64,000 bases of DNA, taken from Algoriphagus sp. AGSA1 (GTDB lineage Bacteria > Bacteroidota > Bacteroidia > Cytophagales > Cyclobacteriaceae). This document shows, one piece after another, positions 52,901 to 63,883 of the stretch. The notes below the pieces were generated by a model. The model was not told the origin of the DNA. It did no database searches and was given only the letters and a program-made list of their open reading frames with translations. Within the stretch, counting starts at the first letter, position 1. Each line of letters begins with the position of its first letter. The position numbers and the translations under genes were made by a program. The stretch spans positions 124,001-188,000 of the forward strand of contig NZ_JAJUWR010000007.1 in assembly GCF_021390545.1 (NCBI RefSeq). Direction: 5' to 3'.

Positions 52901-53395
52901 ATGAAGATAACATTCCTGTGGTCAATTTTGCTCTTTATTGGTTCCTCAGCTTTTGCCCAGGTCAAACAACTCGAAAAAGACCAAGAGCCCGGCAAAGGCA
53001 AGGTTTCTGAATTGAATTGGCTGGAAGGATTTTGGACGGGAACTGGCTTTGGTGGTGATTGTGAAGAAGTGTGGATGCCTGCGGTGGATGATCATATGGT
53101 AGGCACCTTCCGGTTTTGGAGTGAAGGCAAACTGGTTTTTTCTGAATTCATGAACATCATCCAAGAGGGTGAAACTTTTTCACTCAAACTCAAACATTTC
53201 AGTGCAGATCTTACCCCTTGGGAAGAAAAGGATAAGTGGACAACTTTCCGTTTGGTCGAAGTTGGGGAGAACGCAGTCTATTTTCACGGATTGACCATGA
53301 AGCGGGAAGGAGATGAAATCAAGCTTTGGCTAGCACTGACGGAGGATGGGGTGCGGACGATTGAAGAATTGGTTTATGTGAAGAAAGAGTTTTAA
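52901..53395 (+). CDS. DUF6265-like secreted protein
   Basis: A 164-residue protein with a signal peptide ending SSAFAQ. The mature part is an eight-stranded lipocalin-like domain: LNWLEGFWTGTGFGGDCEEVWMP, MVGTFRFWSEGKLVFSEFM and LKLKHFSADLTPWEEKD. This matches the DUF6265 type, putative periplasmic small-molecule-binding domains. Its last codons overlap the convergent DUF4268 gene by four bases. Confidence 0.82.
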   Translation: MKITFLWSILLFIGSSAFAQVKQLEKDQEPGKGKVSELNWLEGFWTGTGFGGDCEEVWMPAVDDHMVGTFRFWSEGKLVFSEFMNIIQEGETFSLKLKHFSADLTPWEEKDKWTTFRLVEVGENAVYFHGLTMKREGDEIKLWLALTEDGVRTIEELVYVKKEF

Positions 53396-53847
53396 CTCTC
53401 AAACCCTGGCTTCACTATACCCCAAAACTCATCCAATGCGATGATCCTAGGCTTGAGGAAAGAGATGATTTCCGGCCAATCATCCGGATTCATCACGTTT
53501 ACATTTGGAAGCACCTTTTCTATCCTGGACACTGGCTGCCCGAATTCATTCTGATCCAGCAATTTCCACTCCCACTCTTCCTCTAGCGTGCCTTCCAGCA
53601 TTTTTCTGAACAGACTAAACTGATCAAAATACAATTCCTGTAACTCTTCGTCTGAATGGCCTAATTCTATTCCTATAGAAGCAAAATCCCGCTCTGCTTT
53701 CATCCGAAAATAAATATTCCGGACTCCCGTCTTGTAATTTGGCCAATTGATCCTTCGCCCTTCCGCATTGGGGATCGGCTTCATGTATTGCCCAAAAGCA
53801 ATCCAAAACTCTGTACGGATTTTCGATGTTTCAGCTTTGTTATACAA
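53392..53847 (-). CDS. DUF4268 domain-containing protein
   Basis: A 151-residue protein matching DUF4268, a domain with PD-(D/E)XK-nuclease-like relatives. The start is KIRTEFWIAFGQYMKPIPNAEG, then INWPNYKTGVRNIYFRM and ASIGIELGHSDEELQ. Function unknown. The start is TTG at 53847, giving the MYNKAETSK N-terminus expected for the family; no nearby ATG would keep it. Confidence 0.82.
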   Translation of the reverse strand: MYNKAETSKIRTEFWIAFGQYMKPIPNAEGRRINWPNYKTGVRNIYFRMKAERDFASIGIELGHSDEELQELYFDQFSLFRKMLEGTLEEEWEWKLLDQNEFGQPVSRIEKVLPNVNVMNPDDWPEIISFLKPRIIALDEFWGIVKPGFES

Positions 53848-53849
53848 AA

Positions 53850-54710
53850 TCAGTAGGTAATGTGGCTATCGCTAGGAAGTACAAGGATGATTTCACCTGC
53901 CTTTGAATTTTCATCCTCCAGCTTGTCCACCTGATCCTGAGTCACCATATGGATATTCAGAATTTTCAGATCAGGAAATTCTTTTTTCAGATACCAAAGT
54001 ATCCCTTCCCCATCTTTGGAATGATAAGCACCGTTGATATGAAATATCTTTTTCCCGGCAGAAATCGGGGCAAAAAGTGACTCTGCCATAGTCGCGTCTT
54101 TTAAGGCCTGTGCCTGAATCATAAACTCCGGATTGCCCGGAGCACCATGCATCATTTCCTTCATAGCAGCATATCCCGGCAAGCTCATATCCACCTCCAC
54201 CGGCAGTTTGGCTATGTAGGTTTTAGCTTGAGGGGAAAGAGAGTCCAAAGCTTCCAGCCCTCTCTTGCTGACAAGAGAGGCATATTTCCGGGGAACATTG
54301 GTAGCGATAAATTTCAGTCCCTTCTCTTTGGAAAAACGCAACAGAGGGCGGTAGTCTATTGCATAGTTTTTCCAGAGCTTGGCTTCAGATTCAAAACTGC
54401 TCTCACTGATATGATCAGCAAACCACTCATCCAGGTTCAACTGATCTTCCCGCTCGAAAATCTCCGACCCAACAACTAAATCCTGATATTCGTCATACAT
54501 TCCCTTCAGTACCTGTAGCTGCAGCCAATGTCCCAGACTGTTGTTGTGAAGTTCTCCAAAGAAAACAGCTTCTGCTTCACCAGCTTTTTTCAGCACTTGC
54601 TTCATCTCTACCTTTTTACCTTTCGAAGTGAAAAACTGATATGCTTCACCCTGCGCCTTAACCGCACTAACACAGATGAGCATCAAAAAAACAACTAAAC
54701 AACTACGCAT
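53850..54710 (-). CDS. ChaN/haem-binding-type secreted protein
   Basis: A 286-residue protein with a signal peptide (cut after VKA). It carries the ChaN-type fold of the Tiki/EreA superfamily: AEAVFFGELHNNSLGHWLQ at the N-terminus, LVVGSEIFEREDQ, and HINGAYHSKDGEGILWYL near the C-terminus. ChaN of Campylobacter binds haem; metal or haem handling here is inferred. It follows folB with an 8-nt overlap and precedes the DUF4268 gene by 2 nt, so these genes are probably one operon. Confidence 0.85.
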   Translation of the reverse strand: MRSCLVVFLMLICVSAVKAQGEAYQFFTSKGKKVEMKQVLKKAGEAEAVFFGELHNNSLGHWLQLQVLKGMYDEYQDLVVGSEIFEREDQLNLDEWFADHISESSFESEAKLWKNYAIDYRPLLRFSKEKGLKFIATNVPRKYASLVSKRGLEALDSLSPQAKTYIAKLPVEVDMSLPGYAAMKEMMHGAPGNPEFMIQAQALKDATMAESLFAPISAGKKIFHINGAYHSKDGEGILWYLKKEFPDLKILNIHMVTQDQVDKLEDENSKAGEIILVLPSDSHITY

Positions 54711-55068
54711 AATCTTCAGGATATTGAATTTGGACTGAGGAGTGATTGACCAGCCCTCCCAATGCAGGGTGATGCTTCTTTAAGGTTAATCTGATTTTAC
54801 TGGTTTTGGGATACGTTTCCAGAATATCGGTGACAATCATATGCCCTAAGTGTTCAAGTAATTTTACTCTCACATCCATTCTAGCCTTAATGATCCTGTA
54901 AAGCTTAGAATAATCCACAGTCGCACTCAGATCATCGTGTAGCATGGCCTGCCGAAAGTCTGTTTCCAGTTCCAAATCTAAAGTGAAGCGGTTGCCAAGT
55001 ACTGTTTCCTCCGGATAGGCTCCGTGGTAGGCATGAAACTCTATCCCTTCTAGACTTACTTTCCCCAT
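54703..55068 (-). CDS. folB: Dihydroneopterin aldolase
   Basis: A 121-residue FolB, which cleaves dihydroneopterin in folate synthesis. Family blocks are VSLEGIEFHAYHGAYPEET at the N-terminus (with the YHG active-site stretch), the LLEHLGHMIVTDIL helix and SKIRLTLKKHHPALGG with the catalytic lysine region. Its ATG overlaps the DivIVA stop by one base. Confidence 0.94.
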   Translation of the reverse strand: MGKVSLEGIEFHAYHGAYPEETVLGNRFTLDLELETDFRQAMLHDDLSATVDYSKLYRIIKARMDVRVKLLEHLGHMIVTDILETYPKTSKIRLTLKKHHPALGGLVNHSSVQIQYPEDYA

Positions 55069-56033
55069 TAATCAAGCTGGTCAAAAAATGATCCTGAATC
55101 GTTTTTGGGATGAGCCGGATATTGGGGCGAAGTACCCTGTTGTCCGCTTTCCATACTTCTTCGTTTCTCCTTCTCCTCGTCCAGTTCATCTATATCCTCC
55201 TCAAGCACCTCGTCTTCAAGCTGCATCTTTGTATCCTCTCTTTCCAGTTCTTCCCGTCCTTCTTCATACTCTTCCAATTCCAAATCAGGTTCTGCGTTTT
55301 GTTCCTCGATCACCTCATGTTCTTCTACGGCTTTTTCCGCAACGTCCTTGACTTCTTCAATTTCCTCTTCCAACGCATGTTCATCGAAATCATACCCAAG
55401 GTTTTCCAGATTTGCGAAAGTAAAGGTCTGTGACCTACTGAGTTCATCTATTGCCCGTGCATGCGCCTTGGCATCTATCCTAGTATAGTGTGCTTCCGAA
55501 AGGTCAATTTGGTTTAGCGTATCCTGAGCTATTCTTTTGAGACTTTTCACCATCGCTTCTCTTTGCTCAGCAAGTCCTTCGTAAGATCTCACCAAACCCT
55601 GCATACTTTCCCTCAGCTCAACAATGGTTTCCTTAGCCTTAGTTTCGGCGGCACCGATTATAGCCGCAGCTTGCTCTTCAGCCTGCCGTCGGGAATCTGA
55701 CACCAATTGATCTATATGCTTGGTGGCATTTGCGGCAGTCTCATTGGCATCTGCGATGATCAGATCCGCAGCTTCGTTTGCCTCCACTATAATAGCAGCA
55801 CCGGTATCCTCGGCGGTTTTCAGTGTACGGAACAGGGATTCCTCCACGTCTTTAAGTCGCTTAGCTTCTGCCTCCGTATTCTGAAGCTTTGTCTTAAGCT
55901 CCATATTTTCCTTATGAAGTGCATCTACTACTTCACTTATTTCATCCAAAAAGACGGTTACTTCTTTTTTCTCAAATCCTCTGAAACCAATTTCAAAGGT
56001 TTTTTGCCGAATGGCTGCAGGTGTGATCTTCAT
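55068..56033 (-). CDS. DivIVA-domain protein with acidic tail
   Basis: A 321-residue cytoplasmic protein. The N-terminus MKITPAAIRQKTFEIGFRGF...VTVFLDEISEVVDAL matches the DivIVA/GpsB membrane-binding domain. A long coiled coil (about 37-185) with alanine/glutamate heptads follows, and then an extremely acidic tail (about 215-290) rich in EE and DE. DivIVA proteins mark curved or polar membranes in Gram-positive bacteria; homologues in Bacteroidota are common but unstudied. It overlaps folB by one base. Confidence 0.86.
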   Translation of the reverse strand: MKITPAAIRQKTFEIGFRGFEKKEVTVFLDEISEVVDALHKENMELKTKLQNTEAEAKRLKDVEESLFRTLKTAEDTGAAIIVEANEAADLIIADANETAANATKHIDQLVSDSRRQAEEQAAAIIGAAETKAKETIVELRESMQGLVRSYEGLAEQREAMVKSLKRIAQDTLNQIDLSEAHYTRIDAKAHARAIDELSRSQTFTFANLENLGYDFDEHALEEEIEEVKDVAEKAVEEHEVIEEQNAEPDLELEEYEEGREELEREDTKMQLEDEVLEEDIDELDEEKEKRRSMESGQQGTSPQYPAHPKNDSGSFFDQLD

Positions 56034-56036
56034 GGG

Positions 56037-56951
56037 TTAGTTCGCTTCGATTTGCCAAATAGAAATAGTACGGTCATCAGACACAGAGATTACATTGCCT
56101 TGATAGGTGCTCCAAAGTACCTTATTGATGGAAGTACCATGACCTGCATTTCTAGCTTTGTCGATGACTTTGAGGAGTTGTCTTTTGGATGGGTCCCATA
56201 TCTTGATGGATTTATCCATAGAACAGGTGACCAAAAGATTTCCATCCTCTTTGAAATATAAATAATTAATGGCATACATATGTGCCACGATGTTTTCTTG
56301 TAGAGTGTAAGTGTCAGTTGCCCAGAATTTCAACTGTGCATCCCGGCCAGCACTGGCCAATGCTGTCTCATCTGGTGAATACGAAAGTGCAAATACAGAA
56401 TTGGTGTGACCGGTCAAATTGGCAATGGGACGAAATCCATCTGATAAGTCAAGTATCTTGATAGTATGATCGCTCATCCCTATCGCAAGATGCCGTTTAT
56501 CCTTTGCCAGAGACATGACCCGGATACTTTTATCACTTAGCTTGATATGCTTTTTTATATTTCTGGAGCTGATATCCACTACGATCAATACACCATCTCC
56601 TGTTCCTACATACGCCTCATCCCCAAAAACTTTTATGTCAAAGATCGCCTGATCTGTCAGCTTCAAGGACCAGACTTCTTTGCTTTCACTCAGGTCTATG
56701 ACATGGACACCTTCAAAGTTATGACCGATGAAAAGCAGGTTCCTAAGGGAATCTACAGCCAATGCATAGACAGAATGTGGAAGTCTGGCGATGAGTTTGC
56801 CATCTTTTGGTTTATCCAAATCCCATTCTACCACCATACCATCTCCAGAACCAGTATAAAAAAACCTAGGGTCGCAGCCTTCTGTCAACGCATAGATACA
56901 GTCATTGTGCCCTGTTAGTGTTTGTAATTTATTAACTTCTATTTTTGACAT
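56037..56951 (-). CDS. WD40-repeat protein
   Basis: A 304-residue protein made of about seven WD40 repeats (LTGHNDCIYALTEG, LTGHTNSVFALSYSPDE, VTCSMDKSIKIWDPSKR, VISVSDDRTISIWQIE), with no signal peptide. It should form a cytoplasmic seven-bladed scaffold. It lies 3 nt upstream of the DivIVA-domain gene in the same operon, so it may act with that protein; this is inferred from position. Confidence 0.9.
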   Translation of the reverse strand: MSKIEVNKLQTLTGHNDCIYALTEGCDPRFFYTGSGDGMVVEWDLDKPKDGKLIARLPHSVYALAVDSLRNLLFIGHNFEGVHVIDLSESKEVWSLKLTDQAIFDIKVFGDEAYVGTGDGVLIVVDISSRNIKKHIKLSDKSIRVMSLAKDKRHLAIGMSDHTIKILDLSDGFRPIANLTGHTNSVFALSYSPDETALASAGRDAQLKFWATDTYTLQENIVAHMYAINYLYFKEDGNLLVTCSMDKSIKIWDPSKRQLLKVIDKARNAGHGTSINKVLWSTYQGNVISVSDDRTISIWQIEAN

Positions 56952-56971
56952 ATATTGGACGGAGACTAAGG

Positions 56972-57616
56972 GTGCCCTTCTGGCCTATGCAGACAAAAAT
57001 AGAAAAAATAGATACTTCCTCGGCTTTGGCCATAAAGATTATCGAAACTCAGGATGAAAGTGGGTTGGATTTCCTCAGCTTTAGGGAAAAACTCGCTTAT
57101 GCCAACATTTCCCACCCTGAGAAAAAAAGGGAATGGGCAACAGCACGCATGGCAATCCGGGATGCTTTGGATGTGCTTCATGTACCTTACCCTGGCTTTT
57201 TCAAAGATGAGCATGGAAAATCCCAGGCCATGAACGGACATGGCTATATTTCGCTTTCTCATACCGTGGGATTTGCCGGGGCAATTTATCATAGGGATAT
57301 CCCCGTAGGGATTGACATGGACTTGATACGGGAGAAAATTCTGAAAATCGGGTTCCGCTTTTTAGACAAATCCGAACTGGGTTTTCTGGAAACAGACCCA
57401 CTGCACTACACCATGGCGTGGTCTGCCAAAGAATCAATATTTAAGTGCCAAGGAAAGCGAGGAGTATCATTTAGAGAAAACATACTCTTAGAACCATTTG
57501 ATCCTAAGACAGGAACCATAAAAGGCAGAGTCCGAGGTACGGATTATACCGATCATCATTACACAGTACAAGTCCGGGTCATTTCGGACGTTGTACTTAC
57601 ATACACTATCTGGTAA
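56972..57616 (+). CDS. 4'-phosphopantetheinyl transferase superfamily protein
   Basis: A 214-residue enzyme that would load the CoA-derived arm onto an acyl or peptidyl carrier protein. Metal and CoA motifs are present: VGIDMDLIREKI and WSAKESIFKCQGKRGVSF. The start is uncertain. GTG at 56972 gives MPFWPMQTK, resembling the MPL start common in relatives; ATG at 56987 gives 209 residues. No NRPS or PKS gene is nearby, so it may serve fatty acid synthesis. The redoxin gene follows with no gap. Confidence 0.87.
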   Translation: MPFWPMQTKIEKIDTSSALAIKIIETQDESGLDFLSFREKLAYANISHPEKKREWATARMAIRDALDVLHVPYPGFFKDEHGKSQAMNGHGYISLSHTVGFAGAIYHRDIPVGIDMDLIREKILKIGFRFLDKSELGFLETDPLHYTMAWSAKESIFKCQGKRGVSFRENILLEPFDPKTGTIKGRVRGTDYTDHHYTVQVRVISDVVLTYTIW

Positions 57617-58186
57617 ATGAAAAAATACAGCTTAGTATTTCTCCTGCTATTCACTGCGAGCCATACCCTTTGGGCCCAAAGCCTTGAAACTATTAATCTG
57701 ACAGATGCAGTTACAGGCAAAACCATCAATATCCAAAGCGAAGTAAAAGGCAAAGGATTAATCCTGGTATTCCATAGTTTAGCATGTCCATTTGCAAAAA
57801 TGTACGAATTCCGTCTGGTAGCCTTGCGAAGCAAATATCAGGGTCAAGGATTTAACTTTATTTTAGTAAATCCAGAAGTCAGCGCAGATGAGGAAAACAA
57901 AAAGACACTGCGCAGCTATATAGACAACTCCAACATCAACACCCCATACCTGATCGATGAAAACCAAACCTTGGCTAAATTTTATAAAATCACCAAAATC
58001 CCTGAAGTGATCGTACTTTCTCCTGCGGGGACGGTACTGTATCGAGGTGCTATAGACAACAATCCACAAGCAGAAAGTGTAGTATCTTCCCACTACCTGG
58101 ACAAAGCCCTGGATTCCATCCTCAAGGGTGAAGATCCGAGTCCCGGTCAAGCTAGAGCTGTAGGCTGCAATGTCCGTACCTACTGA
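57617..58186 (+). CDS. Exported redoxin-domain protein with single active-site Cys
   Basis: A 189-residue protein with a signal peptide (cut after LWA) and a thioredoxin/AhpC-like fold. The active-site region reads HSLACPFAKMYE with only one cysteine (C57), like the 'CPFxK' thioredoxin variants, and the cis-proline loop is KIPEVIVLSP. A second cysteine lies near the C-terminus (C184) and might act as resolving residue. It starts directly after the phosphopantetheinyl transferase stop and overlaps the convergent gene by 7 nt. Confidence 0.83.
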   Translation: MKKYSLVFLLLFTASHTLWAQSLETINLTDAVTGKTINIQSEVKGKGLILVFHSLACPFAKMYEFRLVALRSKYQGQGFNFILVNPEVSADEENKKTLRSYIDNSNINTPYLIDENQTLAKFYKITKIPEVIVLSPAGTVLYRGAIDNNPQAESVVSSHYLDKALDSILKGEDPSPGQARAVGCNVRTY

Positions 58187-59025
58187 GTATTGAGTAGGGC
58201 TATCAATTCCTTGATTTCCCTTACCTTATCCGTCTCTCCCAGCTTCTCAAACGAATTTTCCAGATTGCGGAACATGCGCAGCATAATCTGTAGATGGGCA
58301 CAGGGTTCAAAATACTCATCCTTGGGCTCAATTTTCAACTGCTCAAGGTAGTTGAAAATATCAGTACGGCTAAAGATCAATCCTTTGTTGAAAGCATTTA
58401 TATAAAAAGTAATATCAGCGGACTTGTACGTCAACACGAATAAGTTTGGCAGATTGACGCCATATATAGGCAATCCCAATTTTTTTGCTACGAGCAAATA
58501 AATAGAACATAAGGTCAGCGGATTTCCACGTTTGGAATCGAGCACGGAGGACAGCATGCTATTCGCGGGAGAATGGAAATTTTTGGTGTTGGCAGAAAAG
58601 CGAAGAGTTTGGAACAACACATTGTTGATCGCCCTCACCTGCTCATAGGGAGAGAGATCATTTTTAAAGGCAGTCCACACTTCAAAATAAATCTGGTGCA
58701 TTTCCGCATTTAGCTTGGCAAACTCCAAATCAGGATATTGATAAGTATTGATGATCCATAGCCCGGTCAGCAGATCCCGATCATCCGTATCTCTCCAGTC
58801 TATCAGGCGTTCTTTGAGTAGTGAAAACTGAAGATCATGCACCAGTTCCTCTATCTCTTTCTGAATATCCGGATTGAAACTATTCTCCCATTTTTTCTCC
58901 AGAAAAGGAATTATTTCATTCCCCAGCGAGATGATTCTGTCCCGTACATGCATTCTCACTTCGCGGTCAGAATCATCCAAAAGGGAAACCAAAGCATCTA
59001 ATTCTCCAGGTGTCAATTCACTCAT
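58180..59025 (-). CDS. SirB1/transglutaminase-like protein
   Basis: A 281-residue cytoplasmic protein. The N-terminal third is HEAT-like helical (LVSLLDDSDREVRMHVRDRIISLG). The rest matches the SirB1 transglutaminase-like family: YEQVRAINNVLFQTLRF, NSMLSSVLDSKRGNPLTLCSIYLLVAKKLGLPIYGVNLPNLFVL. The catalytic roles of family members are unproven. ATG 59025 is preferred to TTG 59031. It lies downstream of the carboxylase gene by 57 nt in the same direction. Confidence 0.85.
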   Translation of the reverse strand: MSELTPGELDALVSLLDDSDREVRMHVRDRIISLGNEIIPFLEKKWENSFNPDIQKEIEELVHDLQFSLLKERLIDWRDTDDRDLLTGLWIINTYQYPDLEFAKLNAEMHQIYFEVWTAFKNDLSPYEQVRAINNVLFQTLRFSANTKNFHSPANSMLSSVLDSKRGNPLTLCSIYLLVAKKLGLPIYGVNLPNLFVLTYKSADITFYINAFNKGLIFSRTDIFNYLEQLKIEPKDEYFEPCAHLQIMLRMFRNLENSFEKLGETDKVREIKELIALLNTQ

Positions 59026-59082
59026 AGTCAAACGGATACAGATAGCGTGTTAAAACTATTAAATAAGATACAAAATATAAGC

Positions 59083-60711
59083 CTAAGTTTGTATCACACC
59101 TACATTAAATCTTTCCGTGATAGGGGCATGATTTGCGGCTTCTATCCCCATACTGATCACTTTCCTGGTCTCTCTAGGGTCGATCACCCCGTCCACCCAT
59201 AGTCTGGAAGCCGCATAATAGGGGCTCAACTCTTCATTGTATTTGGAGGTGATTTCACCGAGCAATCTCTGTTCATCCTCTGGGGAGATCACCTTTCCTT
59301 GTTTTTTCAACCCAGAGACTTTGATCTGAAGCAAGGTATTTGCCGCAGCCGCTCCAGACATCACTGCCATCTGGGCCGTAGGCCAAGAATAGATCAGTCG
59401 TGGATCATAGGCTTTTCCACACATGGCATAGTTCCCCGCTCCGTAGCTGTTTCCTAAGATAAAGGTGAATTTTGGCACTACGGAATTAGCCATCGCATTG
59501 ACCATTTTGGCTCCGTCCTTAATGATGCCTCCATGCTCTGCTTTGCTCCCTACCATAAATCCACTTACGTCCTGTAAGAAAACCAAAGGGATTTTACGCT
59601 GGTTGCAATTCATAATAAAACGTGCGGCTTTGTCGGCAGAATCTGAGTAGATCACTCCTCCCATCTGCATTTCTCCATGGGCATTTTTCACGATTTTACG
59701 CTGATTGGCCACTATTCCCACTGCCCAACCTTCGATTCTGCCAGTTCCACAAATCAGCGTTTTGCCATATTCCTCCTTGTATTCATCAAAATCTCCTGCA
59801 TCCACCAATCCCTTCACGATCTGAAGCATATCATAGGGTTTCACTCGATCGACTGGAAACGAGGCAATAAGCTCTCTTCCTTCCATGCCCGGCTTTTGTA
59901 ATTCGGCACGATCAAAACCTGCTTTCGGATTATGGCCTAGTTTATCAAAAATCCGACGGATTGCATCCAAGCAATCCTGATCTGTATCGTATTTATTATC
60001 CGTCACTCCGGAAATCTCGCAATGCGTGGTAGCACCACCCAGCGTTTCATTATCTATTGTCTCACCGATAGCGGACTTCACCAAGTAAGACCCGGCTAGA
60101 AAAATAGATCCTGTTTTATCCACAATCATCGCCTCGTCAGACATGATGGGCAGATAAGCCCCTCCTGCCACACAGCTTCCCATAATCGCGGCAACTTGTA
60201 CAATTCCCATTGCAGACATTTTTGCATTGTTCCTAAATTGCCTTCCAAAGTGCTCTTTATCCGGGAAAATTTCATTTTGCTTAGGAAGAAATACCCCAGC
60301 ACTATCAACTAGGTAAATCACTGGCAGACGATTTTCCATGGCTATCTCCTGGGCACGGAGGTTTTTCTTGGCAGTCATGGGGAACCAGGCCCCGGCCTTC
60401 ACCGTGGCATCATTGGCAACGATCACACACATCCTTCCGCTCACGTAGCCTATTCCTGTCACCACTCCTGCTGAAGGGCAGCCCCCCTCCTCTTCATACA
60501 TGCCATCTGCCACAAACGCACCTATCTCTAAGAACTCAGTTTCCTTATCGCACAAATAGTCAATTCTCTCCCGGGCTGTTAGTTTTCCTTTTTCGTGCTC
60601 TTTTTCTATCCTTTTAATACCTCCTCCTAGTTTTACTTGGTCATATTTTGCCTGTAGTGCTTGAAGCAAATCGTCCATACTTGGATTGGGGAGTTTATTA
60701 GTCGGTGTCAT
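59083..60711 (-). CDS. Acyl-CoA carboxylase beta (carboxyltransferase) subunit
   Basis: A 542-residue biotin-dependent carboxyltransferase of the propionyl/methylcrotonyl-CoA type. Features are KGKLTARERIDYL, the glycine-rich oxyanion segments (GSCVAGGAYLPIM, GNSYGAGNYAMCGKAYDPRL) and IPLVFLQDVSGFMVG. It moves CO2 from carboxybiotin to an acyl-CoA. The sequence is closest in style to methylcrotonyl-CoA carboxylase beta, but the substrate cannot be fixed from sequence alone. No biotin carboxylase or BCCP gene is adjacent. Confidence 0.93.
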   Translation of the reverse strand: MTPTNKLPNPSMDDLLQALQAKYDQVKLGGGIKRIEKEHEKGKLTARERIDYLCDKETEFLEIGAFVADGMYEEEGGCPSAGVVTGIGYVSGRMCVIVANDATVKAGAWFPMTAKKNLRAQEIAMENRLPVIYLVDSAGVFLPKQNEIFPDKEHFGRQFRNNAKMSAMGIVQVAAIMGSCVAGGAYLPIMSDEAMIVDKTGSIFLAGSYLVKSAIGETIDNETLGGATTHCEISGVTDNKYDTDQDCLDAIRRIFDKLGHNPKAGFDRAELQKPGMEGRELIASFPVDRVKPYDMLQIVKGLVDAGDFDEYKEEYGKTLICGTGRIEGWAVGIVANQRKIVKNAHGEMQMGGVIYSDSADKAARFIMNCNQRKIPLVFLQDVSGFMVGSKAEHGGIIKDGAKMVNAMANSVVPKFTFILGNSYGAGNYAMCGKAYDPRLIYSWPTAQMAVMSGAAAANTLLQIKVSGLKKQGKVISPEDEQRLLGEITSKYNEELSPYYAASRLWVDGVIDPRETRKVISMGIEAANHAPITERFNVGVIQT

Positions 60712-61068
60712 TCGTCAAATTTGGGTTTAAAGTTTAAAAACTCGTACTGAGTAAGTTTAGTTTAATCTTCAAGATAAAAAACATTCATGAATTAGAATCT
60801 TGAGATGATTTACGAAGATGCGATCAATTTCTAGTCCGATCAAGAGCTATATCGGCTGCTTTGCCATCTAGTCGGAATAACTGTTCTCCCGAAAATCAAG
60901 GGCTGAAGTACAAAAGATATAAACACCGACTGTTTTTGGTCTTTTACAGCTGTTAAAACCATAAAATCACCCCAAGAACTTTATGTTTTTCTACTGTTCC
61001 CGGAATCACAGACTTACAAAATATCCATTCTTTCTTCACTCTCTAATAATTAATTTGTAGATTGGCAG

Positions 61069-61158
61069 AACTTTAGGGGTGTCCATACGGAAAATCGTAC
61101 GGACTGAGATTATACCCTTTGAACCTGATGCAGTTAGTACTGCCGAAGGAAAAAGCTA
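61069..61158 (+). ncRNA. TPP riboswitch
   Basis: The thi-box core is complete: AGGGGTGTC, the stem-loop TCCATACGG/TCGTACGGA, CTGAGATTATACCC with TTTGAACCTGATG, then CAGTTAGTACTG and CCGAAGGAAAAAGC. P1 can form between CTTT (61071-61074) and AAAG (61152-61155). It lies 48 nt ahead of thiS and should shut the thi operon when TPP is abundant. A downstream CCCCTGAA (61180-61187) can pair with TTTAGGGG (61072-61079), giving an alternative fold. The 350-nt stretch before it (60712-61068) shows no gene. Confidence 0.95.
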
Positions 61159-61205
61159 AGTGATACACGCTCAGTGTCTCCCCTGAAGTATATAATTTTT
61201 GCAGG

Positions 61206-61409
61206 ATGGAGATAACATACAACGATCAAATTCAGGAAGTAAAGGAAGAAACCTCGGTTTTAGATTTTGTCTTTTCCCAAATCGGGGAAAAGCAAAATGG
61301 TATTGCTGTAGCAATCAACGATTCTATTGTCCCCAAATCGGAGTGGGCAATGACCTACTTAAAAGCAAACGACAATTTATTGATCATCAAAGCAACCCAA
61401 GGAGGATAA
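61206..61409 (+). CDS. thiS: Sulphur carrier protein ThiS
   Basis: A 67-residue ubiquitin-like protein, MEITYNDQIQEV...FSQIGEKQNGIAVAINDSIVPKSEW, ending in the required Gly-Gly (ATQGG). Its C-terminus is converted to a thiocarboxylate that supplies sulphur for the thiazole of thiamine. The ThiF, ThiG and ThiH partners are not in view and may lie beyond the right edge. Confidence 0.95.
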   Translation: MEITYNDQIQEVKEETSVLDFVFSQIGEKQNGIAVAINDSIVPKSEWAMTYLKANDNLLIIKATQGG

Positions 61410-63259
<1,850 letters not shown>

Positions 63260-63260
<1 letters not shown>

Positions 63261-63883
63261 TGCTACTGGTCGTCTCCAGTCCTGAAATACTCGAAAATGA
63301 ACCTGCTGTAATTAACCAATTATTTGCCGCAGGATTACCGTTGTTTCATTTGCGCAAACCCGAAGCAGGAGAAGAGGAGCTCAGAATTTTGCTAACAGGG
63401 ATATCAGAGGAATACCGTCCTCGAGTAGTGCTTCACCGGCACCATCAGTTGGCGGGGGAATTTGGCATTCACAGGATCCATTTCAAGGAAACGGACCGGG
63501 TGAAATTGACATCAAGCGACTATCGGAGAATGGAAAATACAGAGTTGGTTTATTCCACCTCCGTGCATTCACCGGAAGCCTTCATAAGCTTGGATCAAGT
63601 ATTTCACTATGCATTATTCGGGCCTGTTTTTGAAAGTATTTCCAAACCCGGCTACAAACCTGATAAGGACACTAAACCTGACTTTGGAAAACAGAGGCCA
63701 ACAAAGTTGATCGGAATTGGAGGAGTCACGCAAGCAAACGCAGCTTCTGTCTTGGAAAAGGGATTTGATGGAGTAGCACTTTGCGGCACAATCTGGCAAA
63801 GCAGAAATAAGGTTGAGGCATTCGAAAAGACGCTTAGGAGTGTGAGCATCTCAAACATAAATAAAGGTATTGCAGCGAAATAA
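63260..63883 (+). CDS. Thiamine phosphate synthase / TenI-like protein
   Basis: A 207-residue TIM-barrel protein of the ThiE/TenI superfamily: LFAAGLPLFHLRKP at the N-terminus, YALFGPVFESISKPGY in the middle and GIGGVTQANAASVLEKGFDGVALCG near the C-terminus. ThiE couples pyrimidine and thiazole phosphates; TenI only aromatises the thiazole. The N-terminal region lacks a clear ThiE-type KxQLR diphosphate motif (it reads HLRKP), so TenI-like activity is possible. Its start overlaps the thiC stop (TGATG). The 117 nt after it show no gene. Confidence 0.85.
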
